Positions 30,258 through 39,110 of a stretch of 64,000 nt of DNA are shown piece by piece. The first letter of the stretch is position 1, and the number at the start of each line of letters is the position of its first letter. The notes under the pieces are model-generated. The model did not search any database. It was not told the origin of the DNA and was given only the letters and a program-made list of their open reading frames with translations. A program made the translations under genes and the position numbers. This DNA comes from Mycobacterium paraense (lineage in GTDB: Bacteria > Actinomycetota > Actinomycetes > Mycobacteriales > Mycobacteriaceae): assembly GCF_002101815.1 (NCBI RefSeq), contig NZ_LQPM01000009.1, positions 62,001-126,000 of the forward strand, in the 5' to 3' direction.

Positions 30258-31634
30258 ATGTCGCGCCATCGCGTTGTCATCATCGGTAGCGGGTTCGGGG
30301 GTCTGAATGCGGCCCGGTCGCTCAAGCGGGCGGATGTCGACGTCACCCTGATCTCGAAGACCACCACGCACCTGTTCCAGCCGTTGCTGTACCAGGTGGC
30401 CACCGGGATCTTGTCCGAAGGCGACGTCGCCCCGACCACCCGCCTCATCCTGCGCAAGCAGAAGAACGTGCGCGTGCTGTGGGGTGAGGTCGGCACGATC
30501 GACCTGAAGGCCAAGACGGTCACGTCGCACCTGATGGGGTTGCAGACGGTGACGCCCTACGACAGTCTCATCGTGGCCGCCGGTGCCCAGCAGTCGTATT
30601 TCGGCCACGACGAGTACGCCGCCTTCGCGCCCGGCATGAAGAGCATCGACGACGCCCTGGAGTTGCGGGCTCGCATCCTCGGCGCGTTCGAGGCCGCCGA
30701 GGTCGCCACCGACCCGGCCGAACGCCAACGCCGGCTCACCTTCGTGGTCGTCGGCGCGGGGCCGACGGGCGTCGAGCTGGCCGGCGAGATCGTCCAGCTG
30801 GCCGAGCGGACGCTCGCCGGGGCGTTTCGGACCATCACGCCCAGCGAGTGCCGGGTCATCCTGCTCGACGCGGCGCCGGCGGTGCTGCCGCCCATGGGCG
30901 AGAAGCTCGGCCTGAAAGCCCAACGGCGGCTGGGCAAGATGGACGTCGACGTCCAGCTCAACGCCATGGTGACCACGGTCGACTACATGGGCATCACGGT
31001 CAGGGACAAAGACGGCACCGAGCGCCGCATCGAATGCGCCTGCAAGGTCTGGGCGGCGGGCGTGCAGGCCAGCCCGCTGGGCGCGATGATCGCCGAGCAG
31101 TCCGACGGCACCGAAACCGACCGCGCCGGGCGGGTGATCGTCGAGCCCGACCTCACCGTCAAGGGCCACCCGTACGTCTTCGTGATCGGCGACCTGATGT
31201 CGGTGCCCGGCGTGCCGGGGATGGCCCAGGGCGCGATCCAGGGCGCGCATTACGCCACCGGGCTGATCAAGCAGGCGGTGAAGGGCCAGGACGACCCGGC
31301 CAACCGCAAGCCGTTCAAGTACTTCGACAAGGGCAGCATGGCGTTGATCTCGCGGTACAGCGCGGTCGCGAAGGTCGGCAAGCTGGAGTTCGGCGGCTTC
31401 ATCGCCTGGCTGGCGTGGTTGCTGTTGCACCTGTTGTACCTGGTCGGCTTCCGCAACCGCATCGCCGCCATGTTCTCCTGGGGCATCTCGTTCCTGGGCC
31501 GCACCCGCGGCCAGATGGCGATCACCAGCCAGATGATGTACGCCCGGCCCGTGGTGGACTGGGTGGAGCGGCAGGCGCAAGAGGGGACGCTCGCGGCGGC
31601 CGAACGCATCGAAGCGGCCGAAAAGGCCGGTTAG
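30258..31634 (+). CDS. ndhA: Type II NADH dehydrogenase NdhA
   Basis: Single-subunit, non-proton-pumping NADH:menaquinone oxidoreductase of 458 residues at the inner membrane face. It has two dinucleotide motifs: VVIIGSGFGGLNAARSL (FAD, residues 6-22) and FVVVGAGPTGVELAGEI (NADH, about 165-181). LFQPLLYQVATGILSEGD and FVIGDLMSVPGVPG are further signatures. The C-terminal hydrophobic GFIAWLAWLLLHLLYLVG segment anchors it to the membrane. Sequence and neighbourhood (metZ, purT) match NdhA (Rv0392c) rather than Ndh. It overlaps convergent metZ by four bases. Confidence 0.96.
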   Translation: MSRHRVVIIGSGFGGLNAARSLKRADVDVTLISKTTTHLFQPLLYQVATGILSEGDVAPTTRLILRKQKNVRVLWGEVGTIDLKAKTVTSHLMGLQTVTPYDSLIVAAGAQQSYFGHDEYAAFAPGMKSIDDALELRARILGAFEAAEVATDPAERQRRLTFVVVGAGPTGVELAGEIVQLAERTLAGAFRTITPSECRVILLDAAPAVLPPMGEKLGLKAQRRLGKMDVDVQLNAMVTTVDYMGITVRDKDGTERRIECACKVWAAGVQASPLGAMIAEQSDGTETDRAGRVIVEPDLTVKGHPYVFVIGDLMSVPGVPGMAQGAIQGAHYATGLIKQAVKGQDDPANRKPFKYFDKGSMALISRYSAVAKVGKLEFGGFIAWLAWLLLHLLYLVGFRNRIAAMFSWGISFLGRTRGQMAITSQMMYARPVVDWVERQAQEGTLAAAERIEAAEKAG

Positions 31635-32845
31635 CTCAGGGCCTGATCGATATCGGCGATCAGGTCGTCGGTGCCCTCGAGGCCGACGGAGATGCGAACC
31701 ACGTTGTCGCCCAGCCCGATTGCGGCGCGACCCTCCGGCCCCATCGCGCGGTGGGTCGTCGTCGCCGGGTGAGTCACCAGCGATTTGGCGTCGCCCAGGT
31801 TGTTGGAGATGTCGATCAGCCGCATCTTGTCCAGCACCTCGAAAGCCCGTTGCTTTGCTGTGTTTTCGGCGCAGTCGAGCGCGAAGGTGATCACCGTCCC
31901 GCCGCCCGACATCTGCCGCTTGGCCAGGTCGTACTGCGGGTGCGACGGCAGATACGGGTAGCGCACCCAGCTCACCGCCGGGTGGGTTTCCAGGAATTCG
32001 GCGATGCGGTGCGCCGAGGAGTTGCCGTGCTCGACCCGAACGGCCATCGTCTCAAGGCCTTTCAGCAACACCCAGGCGTTGAACGCGCTCATCGCCGGGC
32101 CGGTGTGCCGCATCAGCTTCTGGACGGGGCCGTCGATGTACTCCTTGTCGCCGAGGATGGCGCCGCCCAGCACGCGGCCCTGGCCGTCGATGTGCTTGGT
32201 GGCCGAGTACACCACGACGTCCACCCCGAGCGGAAAGCCCTGCTGCAGCAGCGGCGTGGCAAAGACGTTGTCCAGCACCACCTTTGCGCCCGCGGCGTGG
32301 GCGAGCTCGGTCACCGCGGCGATGTCGACCAGTGACTGCATCGGGTTCGACGGCGTCTCGAAGAACACCGCCGTCGTGGGCACCGACAGCGCCTCCTCCC
32401 ACTGCGCGAGGTCGTCGCCGTCGACGAAAACCGTTTCCACGCCCCACCGCGGCAGGATCTCGTTGCACACCACGAAGCACGACCCGAACAGGCTGCGCGC
32501 CGCGACCAGCCGGTCGCCGGCGGCCAGCAGCGCGCCCAGCGAGGTGAAGACCGCGGCCATGCCGCTGGCGGTGGCGAACGCCGCGGGCGCCCCCTCGATC
32601 AGGCGCAGCCGTTCCTCGAACATCGTCACGGTCGGATTGCCGTAGCGGGAGTAGACGAAATGGTCCAGCTCGCCGGTGAACGACTGCTCCGCGACGGCCG
32701 CCGACTCGTAGACGTAGCCGGACGTCAGGAACATCGCCTCGGCGGTCTCCTCGAAACCGGACCGCAGCAGGCCGCCGCGCACGCCGATGGTGGCCTGGCT
32801 GACGCCGTCGGGCAACGCCTTGGGCGTGCGGACCGAATCGGTCAC
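31631..32845 (-). CDS. metZ: O-succinylhomoserine sulfhydrylase MetZ
   Basis: PLP enzyme that makes homocysteine directly from an activated homoserine ester and sulfide. Of 404 residues, YSATKHIDGQGRVLGG holds the PLP-binding lysine, and SRYGNPTVTMFEERL, ETPSNPMQSLVDI and SLVTHPATTTHRAMGPEGR are family signatures. The GTG at 32845 is chosen because it gives the known N terminus (TDSVRTPKALPDGVSQAT) and overlaps the rhodanese stop as GTGA. The coupled rhodanese gene suggests shared use of reduced sulfur. It is convergent with ndhA. Confidence 0.95.
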   Translation of the reverse strand: MTDSVRTPKALPDGVSQATIGVRGGLLRSGFEETAEAMFLTSGYVYESAAVAEQSFTGELDHFVYSRYGNPTVTMFEERLRLIEGAPAAFATASGMAAVFTSLGALLAAGDRLVAARSLFGSCFVVCNEILPRWGVETVFVDGDDLAQWEEALSVPTTAVFFETPSNPMQSLVDIAAVTELAHAAGAKVVLDNVFATPLLQQGFPLGVDVVVYSATKHIDGQGRVLGGAILGDKEYIDGPVQKLMRHTGPAMSAFNAWVLLKGLETMAVRVEHGNSSAHRIAEFLETHPAVSWVRYPYLPSHPQYDLAKRQMSGGGTVITFALDCAENTAKQRAFEVLDKMRLIDISNNLGDAKSLVTHPATTTHRAMGPEGRAAIGLGDNVVRISVGLEGTDDLIADIDQALS

Positions 32846-33264
32846 TGCTGCTTCCAGGGCAATCCGACCGCGCGCCAACCGGTTTCACCGCGATGACCGT
32901 CGGCGCCGAGCTGACCTTCGAAACCGTCCAGCACGTTGTAGGCCGGGGTGATGCCCAGTTGCGTGGCCACCTGGGCCGCGCCGATGGAGCGATTGCCCGA
33001 GCGGCACAAGAAGATCACGGGCCGCTCTTCGTCGGTCTCGGCCGCCGGGACCTGTCGGTTCAGCTCGTCGGCGAAGTTCGCATTGGGCATCCCGTTGCCC
33101 GTCACCCACTCGATGTAGACCACGTCGCGGCCCAGGGTCGACAGGTCGGGCACCCCGACGAAGCGCCATTCGGCGTCGGTGCGCACGTCGACCAACACGG
33201 CGTTGGGGTTGTCGCTGAGTAGCTTCCACGCCTGCTGGGGCGTGATGTCTCCTGCGTAGCTCAT
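32842..33264 (-). CDS. Rhodanese-domain protein
   Basis: Single rhodanese domain of 140 residues (Rv0390 homologue). The active loop is FLCRSGNRSIGAAQ, with the catalytic cysteine near residue 89, and VLVDVRTDAEW is the usual CH2A motif. It probably carries persulfide sulfur. It is locked between purT and metZ by four-base overlaps on both sides (ATGA and GTGA), so sulfur delivery linked to MetZ is a reasonable inference. The product lacks a signal peptide and is cytoplasmic. Confidence 0.9.
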   Translation of the reverse strand: MSYAGDITPQQAWKLLSDNPNAVLVDVRTDAEWRFVGVPDLSTLGRDVVYIEWVTGNGMPNANFADELNRQVPAAETDEERPVIFLCRSGNRSIGAAQVATQLGITPAYNVLDGFEGQLGADGHRGETGWRAVGLPWKQQ

Positions 33265-34448
33265 CCGCGTGAGTCTCGCATATTCAGCGCGTTCGCCACC
33301 TGCCGGGCGCGGTCGCGCGCGGCCGCCACGTCCGGCGCGGTGGCCAGTGCCACGCCGAGCGCGGCGGGGCGATGCTGCGGGTCGAAGATGCGCAGATCGC
33401 TTTCCGGCACCCGCAGCGCCGCGTTGAGCGCGTCGACGCCCCGGGACCCGCCGTCGTGGCCGGCGTCGATCAGGTGGGCGGCGGCCGGCGACATCATCAT
33501 GGTGTCGACCGGCAGGCCCAGGATCGCCCGGGCGTGCAGCTCGAACGCCGACAGCCGCTGGCTGCGCACGGTCACCCAGACGCTCGGGGGCGGGTGCGCG
33601 GTGACGTCGGAGAAGTACACCTCGTCGCCCTTGATCATCAGCTCGACGCCGAAGACGCCACGCCCGCCCAGCGCCTTGATGATGCGCGCGGCGATCGACT
33701 TGGCCGCGTCCACCGCGGCGTCGCTCATCTGCTGGGGTTGCCACGCCTCCAGGACGGCCCCGTCGGCGTCCCGATGGCCGATCGGTGAGCAGAACTCCAA
33801 CACCGGGCCGCTCGGGCCGTCCTTGCGGACCGCGAGCAGGGTGACGTCGAAGTCGACGTCGACGACCGTCTCGGCCATCACCCGGCCCGCCGTGCTGCCC
33901 ACCGCGCGCTGCCACGCCGGCTCGATGTCATGCGGCCCGGAGACCACCGAGTGCCCCCGCCCGGACACCGGCTTCACCAGCAACGGATACCCGGCGTGCG
34001 CGGCCACCGCCTGCAGTTCGCCGACCGATCCGACGAACCAGAACGGCGCGGTGGGCAGCCCCAACTCGTCGGCCGCCAGCCGGCGCAGGGCCTCGCGGTC
34101 GGCGGTGAGCCGCACGGTGCGGGCGTTCGGCACCAGTTCGGTGCGCTCGTGGTCGTGGCCGTCGGCCAGCGCCCCGGCGGCGACCGCGTCGGTGGCCGTC
34201 ACCACGAACTCCGGTTGGTGCTGTCGAATCGCCCGCGACAGCTCGTCGGGGTCGGTCAGGCGCTCCTCGACGGCGGCCACCCGCGCGCCGAGGTGCCGCA
34301 GCGCGATCGCCAGCTCCCGGGTGAGCTCGCCGGAACCGAGCAGCAGCACCGCCGGCCGGGCGTCGGCCGGGGCGGGCGGCGCGGCGTCCGGGGGCACGGC
34401 CAGGGCCGTCGTCTGGTCGTCCTGTCCTTCGGTCAAGCCGTCAGTCAC
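33261..34448 (-). CDS. purT: Formate-dependent GAR transformylase PurT
   Basis: ATP-grasp enzyme of 395 residues that formylates glycinamide ribonucleotide using formate and ATP, an alternative to folate-dependent PurN. Typical blocks are VLLLGSGELTRELAIAL (residues 34-50), ATDAVAAGAL, YPLLVKPVSGRGHSVV (ATP-binding loop), EFCSPIGHR, and GVFGVELMIKGDEVYFSDVTAHP. The first about 30 residues form a low-complexity proline/alanine extension. The stop overlaps the rhodanese start. Its upstream side, near 34449-34477, is the point where gene order relative to M. tuberculosis changes. Confidence 0.95.
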   Translation of the reverse strand: MTDGLTEGQDDQTTALAVPPDAAPPAPADARPAVLLLGSGELTRELAIALRHLGARVAAVEERLTDPDELSRAIRQHQPEFVVTATDAVAAGALADGHDHERTELVPNARTVRLTADREALRRLAADELGLPTAPFWFVGSVGELQAVAAHAGYPLLVKPVSGRGHSVVSGPHDIEPAWQRAVGSTAGRVMAETVVDVDFDVTLLAVRKDGPSGPVLEFCSPIGHRDADGAVLEAWQPQQMSDAAVDAAKSIAARIIKALGGRGVFGVELMIKGDEVYFSDVTAHPPPSVWVTVRSQRLSAFELHARAILGLPVDTMMMSPAAAHLIDAGHDGGSRGVDALNAALRVPESDLRIFDPQHRPAALGVALATAPDVAAARDRARQVANALNMRDSRG

Positions 34449-34477
34449 CGCTCAAGGATAGGTCGGTTCCCCGCAGG

Positions 34478-35116
34478 CTAGGGCTGGCCGGGAAGCAGCC
34501 GCACCATCAGGCCGTTGGCCTCGGCCAAGACCGTGTCGTCGGCGTCGACCAGCTCCGCGGCGACGAACGCCTTGCGGCCCTCGGCCGTGGTGACCCGCCC
34601 GCGCACCGCCAGCGGCGCGTCGATCGGGGTGACCTTGCGGTAGTCGACATGCAGGAACGCCGTGCGGCTGATCGGCCGCCCGGCGGCGTGGGAAATCATG
34701 CCGAACATGTGGTCGAACAGCAGCGGCAGCACGCCGCCGTGCACGGCGTGATTGCCGCCGACGTGAAACCGGCTGAAGTATCCGGTCATCTCGACGCCGT
34801 CGGGGGCGTACCGGGTCAACGTCCACGGTGGCAGCAGCAGGCTGCCCATGCCGGGCAGGTCGGGCGTCCGCCCGGCCGGCGCCTGGCCCTCCTCGGCCCG
34901 GAACGGGCGCAGGACCTCCACCAGGGCCGCGGCGCGGTCGGCCGCGTCGTCCCAGACGTCGTCGGAGGGGTTCGCGGACACGGCCAAGTCCTGCAGGGCC
35001 CGCATCGCCGCGACGAACCGGCCGAAACCCGGGCCGGGGCTGGCCGGGCCGTATTCGGGAAAGCCGCCGTGGTGTTCGTATTCGGGATCGAGCTCTTTAG
35101 GGTCCGCCTCGGTCAC
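34478..35116 (-). CDS. Hotdog-fold thioesterase-like protein
   Basis: Protein of 212 residues (Rv0356c homologue) with a C-terminal hotdog domain: [22 protein letters not shown] (about residues 120-141) carries the HGG motif and active-site aspartate typical of PaaI/4HBT thioesterases. The N-terminal 80 residues are acidic and of unknown role. The GTG at 35116 overlaps the purA stop as GTGA, so it is co-translated with PurA. An acyl-CoA substrate is expected but not identifiable. A metabolic link with purine synthesis is not obvious. Confidence 0.87.
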   Translation of the reverse strand: MTEADPKELDPEYEHHGGFPEYGPASPGPGFGRFVAAMRALQDLAVSANPSDDVWDDAADRAAALVEVLRPFRAEEGQAPAGRTPDLPGMGSLLLPPWTLTRYAPDGVEMTGYFSRFHVGGNHAVHGGVLPLLFDHMFGMISHAAGRPISRTAFLHVDYRKVTPIDAPLAVRGRVTTAEGRKAFVAAELVDADDTVLAEANGLMVRLLPGQP

Positions 35117-36411
35117 GGGCGGGCCGCCAGGACGTCGCGGCGCACGATCGTCTGATCGCGTCCGGGACCGACGCCGATGCACGAAATGTGGGCTCCGGCA
35201 AGCTCTTCCAGCCGCAACACGTAATCCCGTGCCTTGGCGGGCAGGTCGTCGAACTCCCGGGCGTCCGAGATGTCCTCCCACCAGCCGGGCAGCTCCTCGT
35301 AGATGGGTTCGGCGCGGTGCAGGTCGCTCTGGGTCATCGGCATGTCCCCGATGCGCTCCCCGTCGATCCGGTAGCCGACGCACACCGGCACCGTTTCCAG
35401 GCTGGAGAGCACGTCGAGCTTGGTCAGGAAGAAGTCGGTGATGCCGTTGACCCGGGTGGCGTAGCGGGCGACGACCGCGTCGAACCAGCCGCAGCGCCGG
35501 CGCCGCCCGGTGGTGACGCCGAATTCGCCGCCGGTCTTGGACAGGTATTCGCCGTTCTCGTCGAACAGCTCGGTGGGGAACGGCCCGGAGCCCACCCGGG
35601 TGGTGTAGGCCTTGAGGATCCCCAGCACGGCGGTGATCCGGGTCGGGCCGATCCCCGACCCCACGCACGCGCCGCCCGCCGTCGGATTCGACGACGTCAC
35701 GTAGGGGTAGGTGCCGTGGTCGACGTCCAGCAGCGTGCCCTGGGAGCCCTCCAGCAGCACCGTCTCGCCGGCCTCCAGCGCGACGTTGAGCAGCCGGCGG
35801 GTGTCGCGGATGCGGTGGCGGAAGCCGTCGGCCTGTTCCAGCAGGGCCTCGACGATCTGGTGCGGGTCGAGCGCCTTGCGGTTGTAGATCTTGACCAGGA
35901 TCTGGTTCTTCAGTTCCAGCGCGGCCTCGACCTTGTGGGTCAGCAGCTCGGGGTCGAGCACGTCGGCGACCCGGATCCCCTGCCGGGCGATCTTGTCCTG
36001 GTAGCACGGGCCGATGCCGCGGCCCGTGGTGCCGATCTTCTTGTTGCCCATGTAGCGCTCGGTGACCTTGTCGATGGCGACGTGGTAGGGCAACAGCAGG
36101 TGCGCGTCGGCGGAGATCAGCAGCTTGGTGGTGTCCACGCCCCGGTCCTCGAGGCCCTTGAGCTCGTCGAGCAGCACCCCGGGGTCCACCACCACGCCGT
36201 TGCCGATCACGTTGGTGACGCCGGGCGTCAGCACCCCGGACGGGATCAGGTGCAGCGCGAAATTCTCGCCGCTGGGCAGGACGACGGTGTGCCCGGCGTT
36301 GTTGCCACCCTGATAGCGCACCACCCACTGCACGCGCCCGCCGAGCAGGTCAGTGGCCTTACCTTTGCCCTCGTCGCCCCATTGGGCGCCGATGAGGACG
36401 ATTGCCGGCAT
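35113..36411 (-). CDS. purA: Adenylosuccinate synthetase
   Basis: Joins IMP and aspartate with GTP to form adenylosuccinate in AMP synthesis. The 432-residue protein has the GTP loop [17 protein letters not shown] (residues 6-22), [25 protein letters not shown] and [12 protein letters not shown]. The ATG at 36411 matches the mature mycobacterial start; an upstream ATG at 36465 adds a non-homologous tail. The downstream hotdog gene overlaps it by four bases. It is divergent from the 36504 gene across 92 bases that must hold both promoters. Confidence 0.97.
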   Translation of the reverse strand: MPAIVLIGAQWGDEGKGKATDLLGGRVQWVVRYQGGNNAGHTVVLPSGENFALHLIPSGVLTPGVTNVIGNGVVVDPGVLLDELKGLEDRGVDTTKLLISADAHLLLPYHVAIDKVTERYMGNKKIGTTGRGIGPCYQDKIARQGIRVADVLDPELLTHKVEAALELKNQILVKIYNRKALDPHQIVEALLEQADGFRHRIRDTRRLLNVALEAGETVLLEGSQGTLLDVDHGTYPYVTSSNPTAGGACVGSGIGPTRITAVLGILKAYTTRVGSGPFPTELFDENGEYLSKTGGEFGVTTGRRRRCGWFDAVVARYATRVNGITDFFLTKLDVLSSLETVPVCVGYRIDGERIGDMPMTQSDLHRAEPIYEELPGWWEDISDAREFDDLPAKARDYVLRLEELAGAHISCIGVGPGRDQTIVRRDVLAARP

Positions 36412-36503
36412 GACGTTGCTCCAACCTGATCTCGCCTGCTTATTGTGGTCCAGCCGGTGACACACCCTATCCCAGCCCTGTCTCAGGAGGTTGCGACTGA
36501 CGC

Positions 36504-37130
36504 ATGGAAACCGTGGGGGTGTTGGTGTTCGGCGACCGGCGGCTGCCCGGGCCGCTGACCGGCCTGCCGGTGCACCCGGCCGACATCGACGCCGCGATCG
36601 GGCCGTACCGGCGCCTGGCGGTCGTCGGCGCCGACGCGGACCTGGCCGCGGTGCTGACCGGATTGCTGCGCGCCGACCGGCTCGACGTCGAGGTGGCCTA
36701 CGTGCCGCCCCGCCGCACCCGCGCCACCCGGATCTACCGCCTGCCGGCCGGACGGCGCGCGGCGCGGCGCGCCCTGAGCGGCGCGGCGCACCGGGTGACC
36801 CTGGTCCGCGACGAGACCGGATCGGCGGTCGTCGGGCGGGCCGGCTGGCTGCCCGCGGACGGCGGGCGGCTCCTGCGCGGCGAGGCGGTCGTCGACGACA
36901 CCACCCTGTTCGACGGCGAGGTCGCCGCCGTGCGCGTCGAGCCGACGCTGGCCCTGCCGGGCCTGCGGGCCTCGCTGCCGGGCGGACCCTGGCGCCGGTG
37001 GGTCGCCGGCCGCGCGGCCCAGCTGGGCAGCACCGGCGTCACCGTCGTGCGCGACGGCGTCGCGGCGCCACGCCCGGCGCGCCGGTCGACGTTCTACCGC
37101 AACGTCGAAGGTTGGCTGCTGGTCCGGTAG
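36504..37130 (+). CDS. Conserved hypothetical protein (Rv0358-like)
   Basis: Cytoplasmic protein of 208 residues that matches Rv0358 in position beside purA. The first third ([15 protein letters not shown], then [20 protein letters not shown]) resembles an alpha/beta domain, perhaps NAD kinase or diacylglycerol-kinase-like in shape, but no catalytic motif is clear. The rest is rich in arginine and alanine ([17 protein letters not shown]) and ends in [14 protein letters not shown]. The start ATG has CAGGAGG about 10 bases upstream (36485-36491). No function is assigned. Confidence 0.82.
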   Translation: METVGVLVFGDRRLPGPLTGLPVHPADIDAAIGPYRRLAVVGADADLAAVLTGLLRADRLDVEVAYVPPRRTRATRIYRLPAGRRAARRALSGAAHRVTLVRDETGSAVVGRAGWLPADGGRLLRGEAVVDDTTLFDGEVAAVRVEPTLALPGLRASLPGGPWRRWVAGRAAQLGSTGVTVVRDGVAAPRPARRSTFYRNVEGWLLVR

Positions 37131-37149
37131 CAACCTCGGGGCGGCAGCG

Positions 37150-38190
37150 TCAGCAGGCGCCCGGCCGGCTGGGCGGCGGCGTGAAACCGCTGGGCCAGAC
37201 GGTGCCGTCGCCGTAGAGAACGTCGGTCAGGTTCGCGCCACCGAGGTCGGCGCCCGAGAGATTGGCGTCGCACAGGTTCGCCTTGGTGAGGTCGGCATTC
37301 GCCAGATGCGCCCCGCGCAGGTCCGTTCCGCTCAGTCCGGCACGCCACAAGTGCGCATAGGACAGCCGGGCGCCGCGGAGTTTGGAGCCGACGATCAGGG
37401 CGTCATCCAGTGTCGCGCCGTACAAATACACGTTCTCGAGTCGCGCCAGGCCCAAGTTGGCACCGCGCAAGTCGGAGGAATTCATGCTGACGTCGGAGTA
37501 ATCCGCCGCCGTTTCGGCCAGAAAGCTGGCACCCCGCAGGCACGTGTGCGAAAAATCTACCGATTCATTCGCCGCATCGTGGCTCCGATCGCGCCGGCCC
37601 ACCACGTAGATCACCGTTTGAATGTCCTCGCTGGGACGGGGGTCGGTCGTAGCGGCAGCGGTCAGGGCGGTCCGGGCCCCCAGCGGGGTCGGTGAATTGG
37701 CAACCGCCGCAAGCGGATTCGAATCGGCACACGCACCCGTGCCGACTGCCGCATGGCCGCGGACAAAGGATGTCAGGACGTTGTAGACGTCCTGGTGTTC
37801 GGTCGGCGTGTCCGTCGCAAGCGTGTCCAACGCGTAAATCCCGCCGAGTCGTACGTCGAGGTTGTCCGATCCGAGGTGCTCGATCGCCTTGCTGTAGCGA
37901 TCGCTCGCCTGCTGGCGCGTGTTGGCTTGCAGCGTCTGCTCCGAGAGCTGCACGGTCTGCTTCGAGACCTTGAAGGTTCCATAGGCGACGACGGCCGTAC
38001 CGATCGCCACGACGGACGTGGCGACAGCCCCGACCGACTTCCACCCCGGCCAGGAAAAAACTGTTATCAGCACCCGAATGACGCGTTCCCGCCTTGACGA
38101 TGCGCGGCGGGTGAGACCAAGGCCGTCACCGGGCAGGCCGTTGACTTTTGGGGCGGGAAGCGGCGGTGCGCCCTGCCTAACCGATGTCAT
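37150..38190 (-). CDS. Membrane-anchored pentapeptide-repeat protein
   Basis: Protein of 346 residues. A charged N-terminal stretch is followed by one membrane helix (SVGAVATSVVAIGTAVVAYG, about residues 51-70). Then comes a helical region (KQTVQLSEQTLQANTRQQAS, DRYSKAIEHLGSDNLDVRLGGIYAL) and a C-terminal pentapeptide-repeat solenoid with many A(N/D)LXX units (SDLRGANLGLARLE, GTDLRGAHLANADLTKANLC, DANLSGADLGGANL). The repeat part would form a right-handed beta helix. The HLGSDNLDVRLGGIYALD segment is common in such proteins. The DNA is visibly richer in A+T than its neighbours. The gene is inserted between Rv0358- and Rv0359-like genes and is probably horizontally acquired. Confidence 0.85.
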   Translation of the reverse strand: MTSVRQGAPPLPAPKVNGLPGDGLGLTRRASSRRERVIRVLITVFSWPGWKSVGAVATSVVAIGTAVVAYGTFKVSKQTVQLSEQTLQANTRQQASDRYSKAIEHLGSDNLDVRLGGIYALDTLATDTPTEHQDVYNVLTSFVRGHAAVGTGACADSNPLAAVANSPTPLGARTALTAAATTDPRPSEDIQTVIYVVGRRDRSHDAANESVDFSHTCLRGASFLAETAADYSDVSMNSSDLRGANLGLARLENVYLYGATLDDALIVGSKLRGARLSYAHLWRAGLSGTDLRGAHLANADLTKANLCDANLSGADLGGANLTDVLYGDGTVWPSGFTPPPSRPGAC

Positions 38191-38292
38191 GGCGTTGAGC
38201 GTCGCTCACCCCCTCGCCTGCACGCATGAGTAGTCGAGTACTCCAATGTCTCGATAACGGACGGCGGCCCGCGCGTCCGGTAGTTTCGACCG

Positions 38293-39069
38293 GTGAGCTT
38301 CCCCGGCCGGCAACACGAATCGGTGCGGCCCAGCCCGATTTTCTTGGGCCTGGTCGCGCTGACGGCGGCCGGCGGCGTGCTGGCCTGGCTGGCCGGATCG
38401 AGCGTGCGGCCGCTGTCCTACGCCGGGGTCTTCACCTTCGTGATCGCGGGCTGGCTGGTGTCGCTGTGCCTGCACGAGTTCGGGCACGCGGTGACCGCCT
38501 GGCGCTTCGGCGACCACGATGTCGCCGTCCGCGGCTACCTGACGCTGGATCCGCGGCGGTACAGCCACCCCGCGCTGTCGCTCGTGCTGCCGATGGTGGT
38601 CATCCTGCTGGGCGGCATCGGCCTGCCGGGCGCCGCGGTGTACGTGCGGACCTGGTTCATGACCCCGGCCCGCCGCAGCATGGTCAGCCTGGCGGGCCCG
38701 GCGGCCAACCTGGTGCTGGCCGTGCTGCTGCTGGCGCTGACCCGCCTGTTTTACGACCCGGCCCACGCGGTCCTGTGGGCGGGCGTGGCGTTCCTGGGCT
38801 TCCTTCAGCTGACCGCGGTGTTGCTTAACCTGCTGCCCGTTCCGGGCCTCGACGGCTACGACGCGCTGGAACCGCATCTGAGCCCGGAGACGCAGCGCGC
38901 GCTGGCCCCGGCCAAGCAGTGGGGCTTCTTCGTCCTGATCTTCCTGCTGCTGGCGGCCAGCCCGTGGTTCTTCCGCGTGGTGCTCTGGCTGTTCGATTTC
39001 TCCGGCGTGCCGCACTGGCTGGTGTCCGCCGGCAACCAGCTGACCCGTTTCTGGAGCGGCTGGGTCTGA
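38293..39069 (+). CDS. Site-2-type (M50) membrane metalloprotease
   Basis: Membrane protein of 258 residues, homologue of Rv0359. The zinc motif HEFGH lies in VSLCLHEFGHAVTAWRFG (about residues 53-70). The third ligand site is in LLNLLPVPGLDGYDALEPHL near residue 180, matching the NPXXDG motif of M50 proteases. About five hydrophobic segments are visible. It lacks the PDZ domain of Rip1-type proteases and belongs to the short FtsH-like/M50B group with unknown substrates. The start is GTG at 38293. The CDF transporter gene begins 41 bases downstream behind its own operator. Confidence 0.87.
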   Translation: MSFPGRQHESVRPSPIFLGLVALTAAGGVLAWLAGSSVRPLSYAGVFTFVIAGWLVSLCLHEFGHAVTAWRFGDHDVAVRGYLTLDPRRYSHPALSLVLPMVVILLGGIGLPGAAVYVRTWFMTPARRSMVSLAGPAANLVLAVLLLALTRLFYDPAHAVLWAGVAFLGFLQLTAVLLNLLPVPGLDGYDALEPHLSPETQRALAPAKQWGFFVLIFLLLAASPWFFRVVLWLFDFSGVPHWLVSAGNQLTRFWSGWV

Positions 39070-39077
39070 CGTTTGCC

Positions 39078-39102
39078 ATATATGCGCCATTGCGCATATA
39101 TT
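39078..39102 (+). promoter_or_regulatory. Palindromic operator over the -10 box of the CDF transporter gene
   Basis: A perfect inverted repeat with ten-base arms, ATATATGCGC (39078-39087) and GCGCATATAT (39092-39101), surrounds the centre CATT. Its right arm overlaps a TATATT -10 box (39097-39102) that lies eight bases before the ATG at 39111. This arrangement and A/T-rich outer half-sites fit an ArsR/SmtB-type metal-sensing repressor such as those controlling efflux genes in mycobacteria. The regulator itself is not nearby. Confidence 0.75.
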
Positions 39103-39110
39103 GCTGGGCT

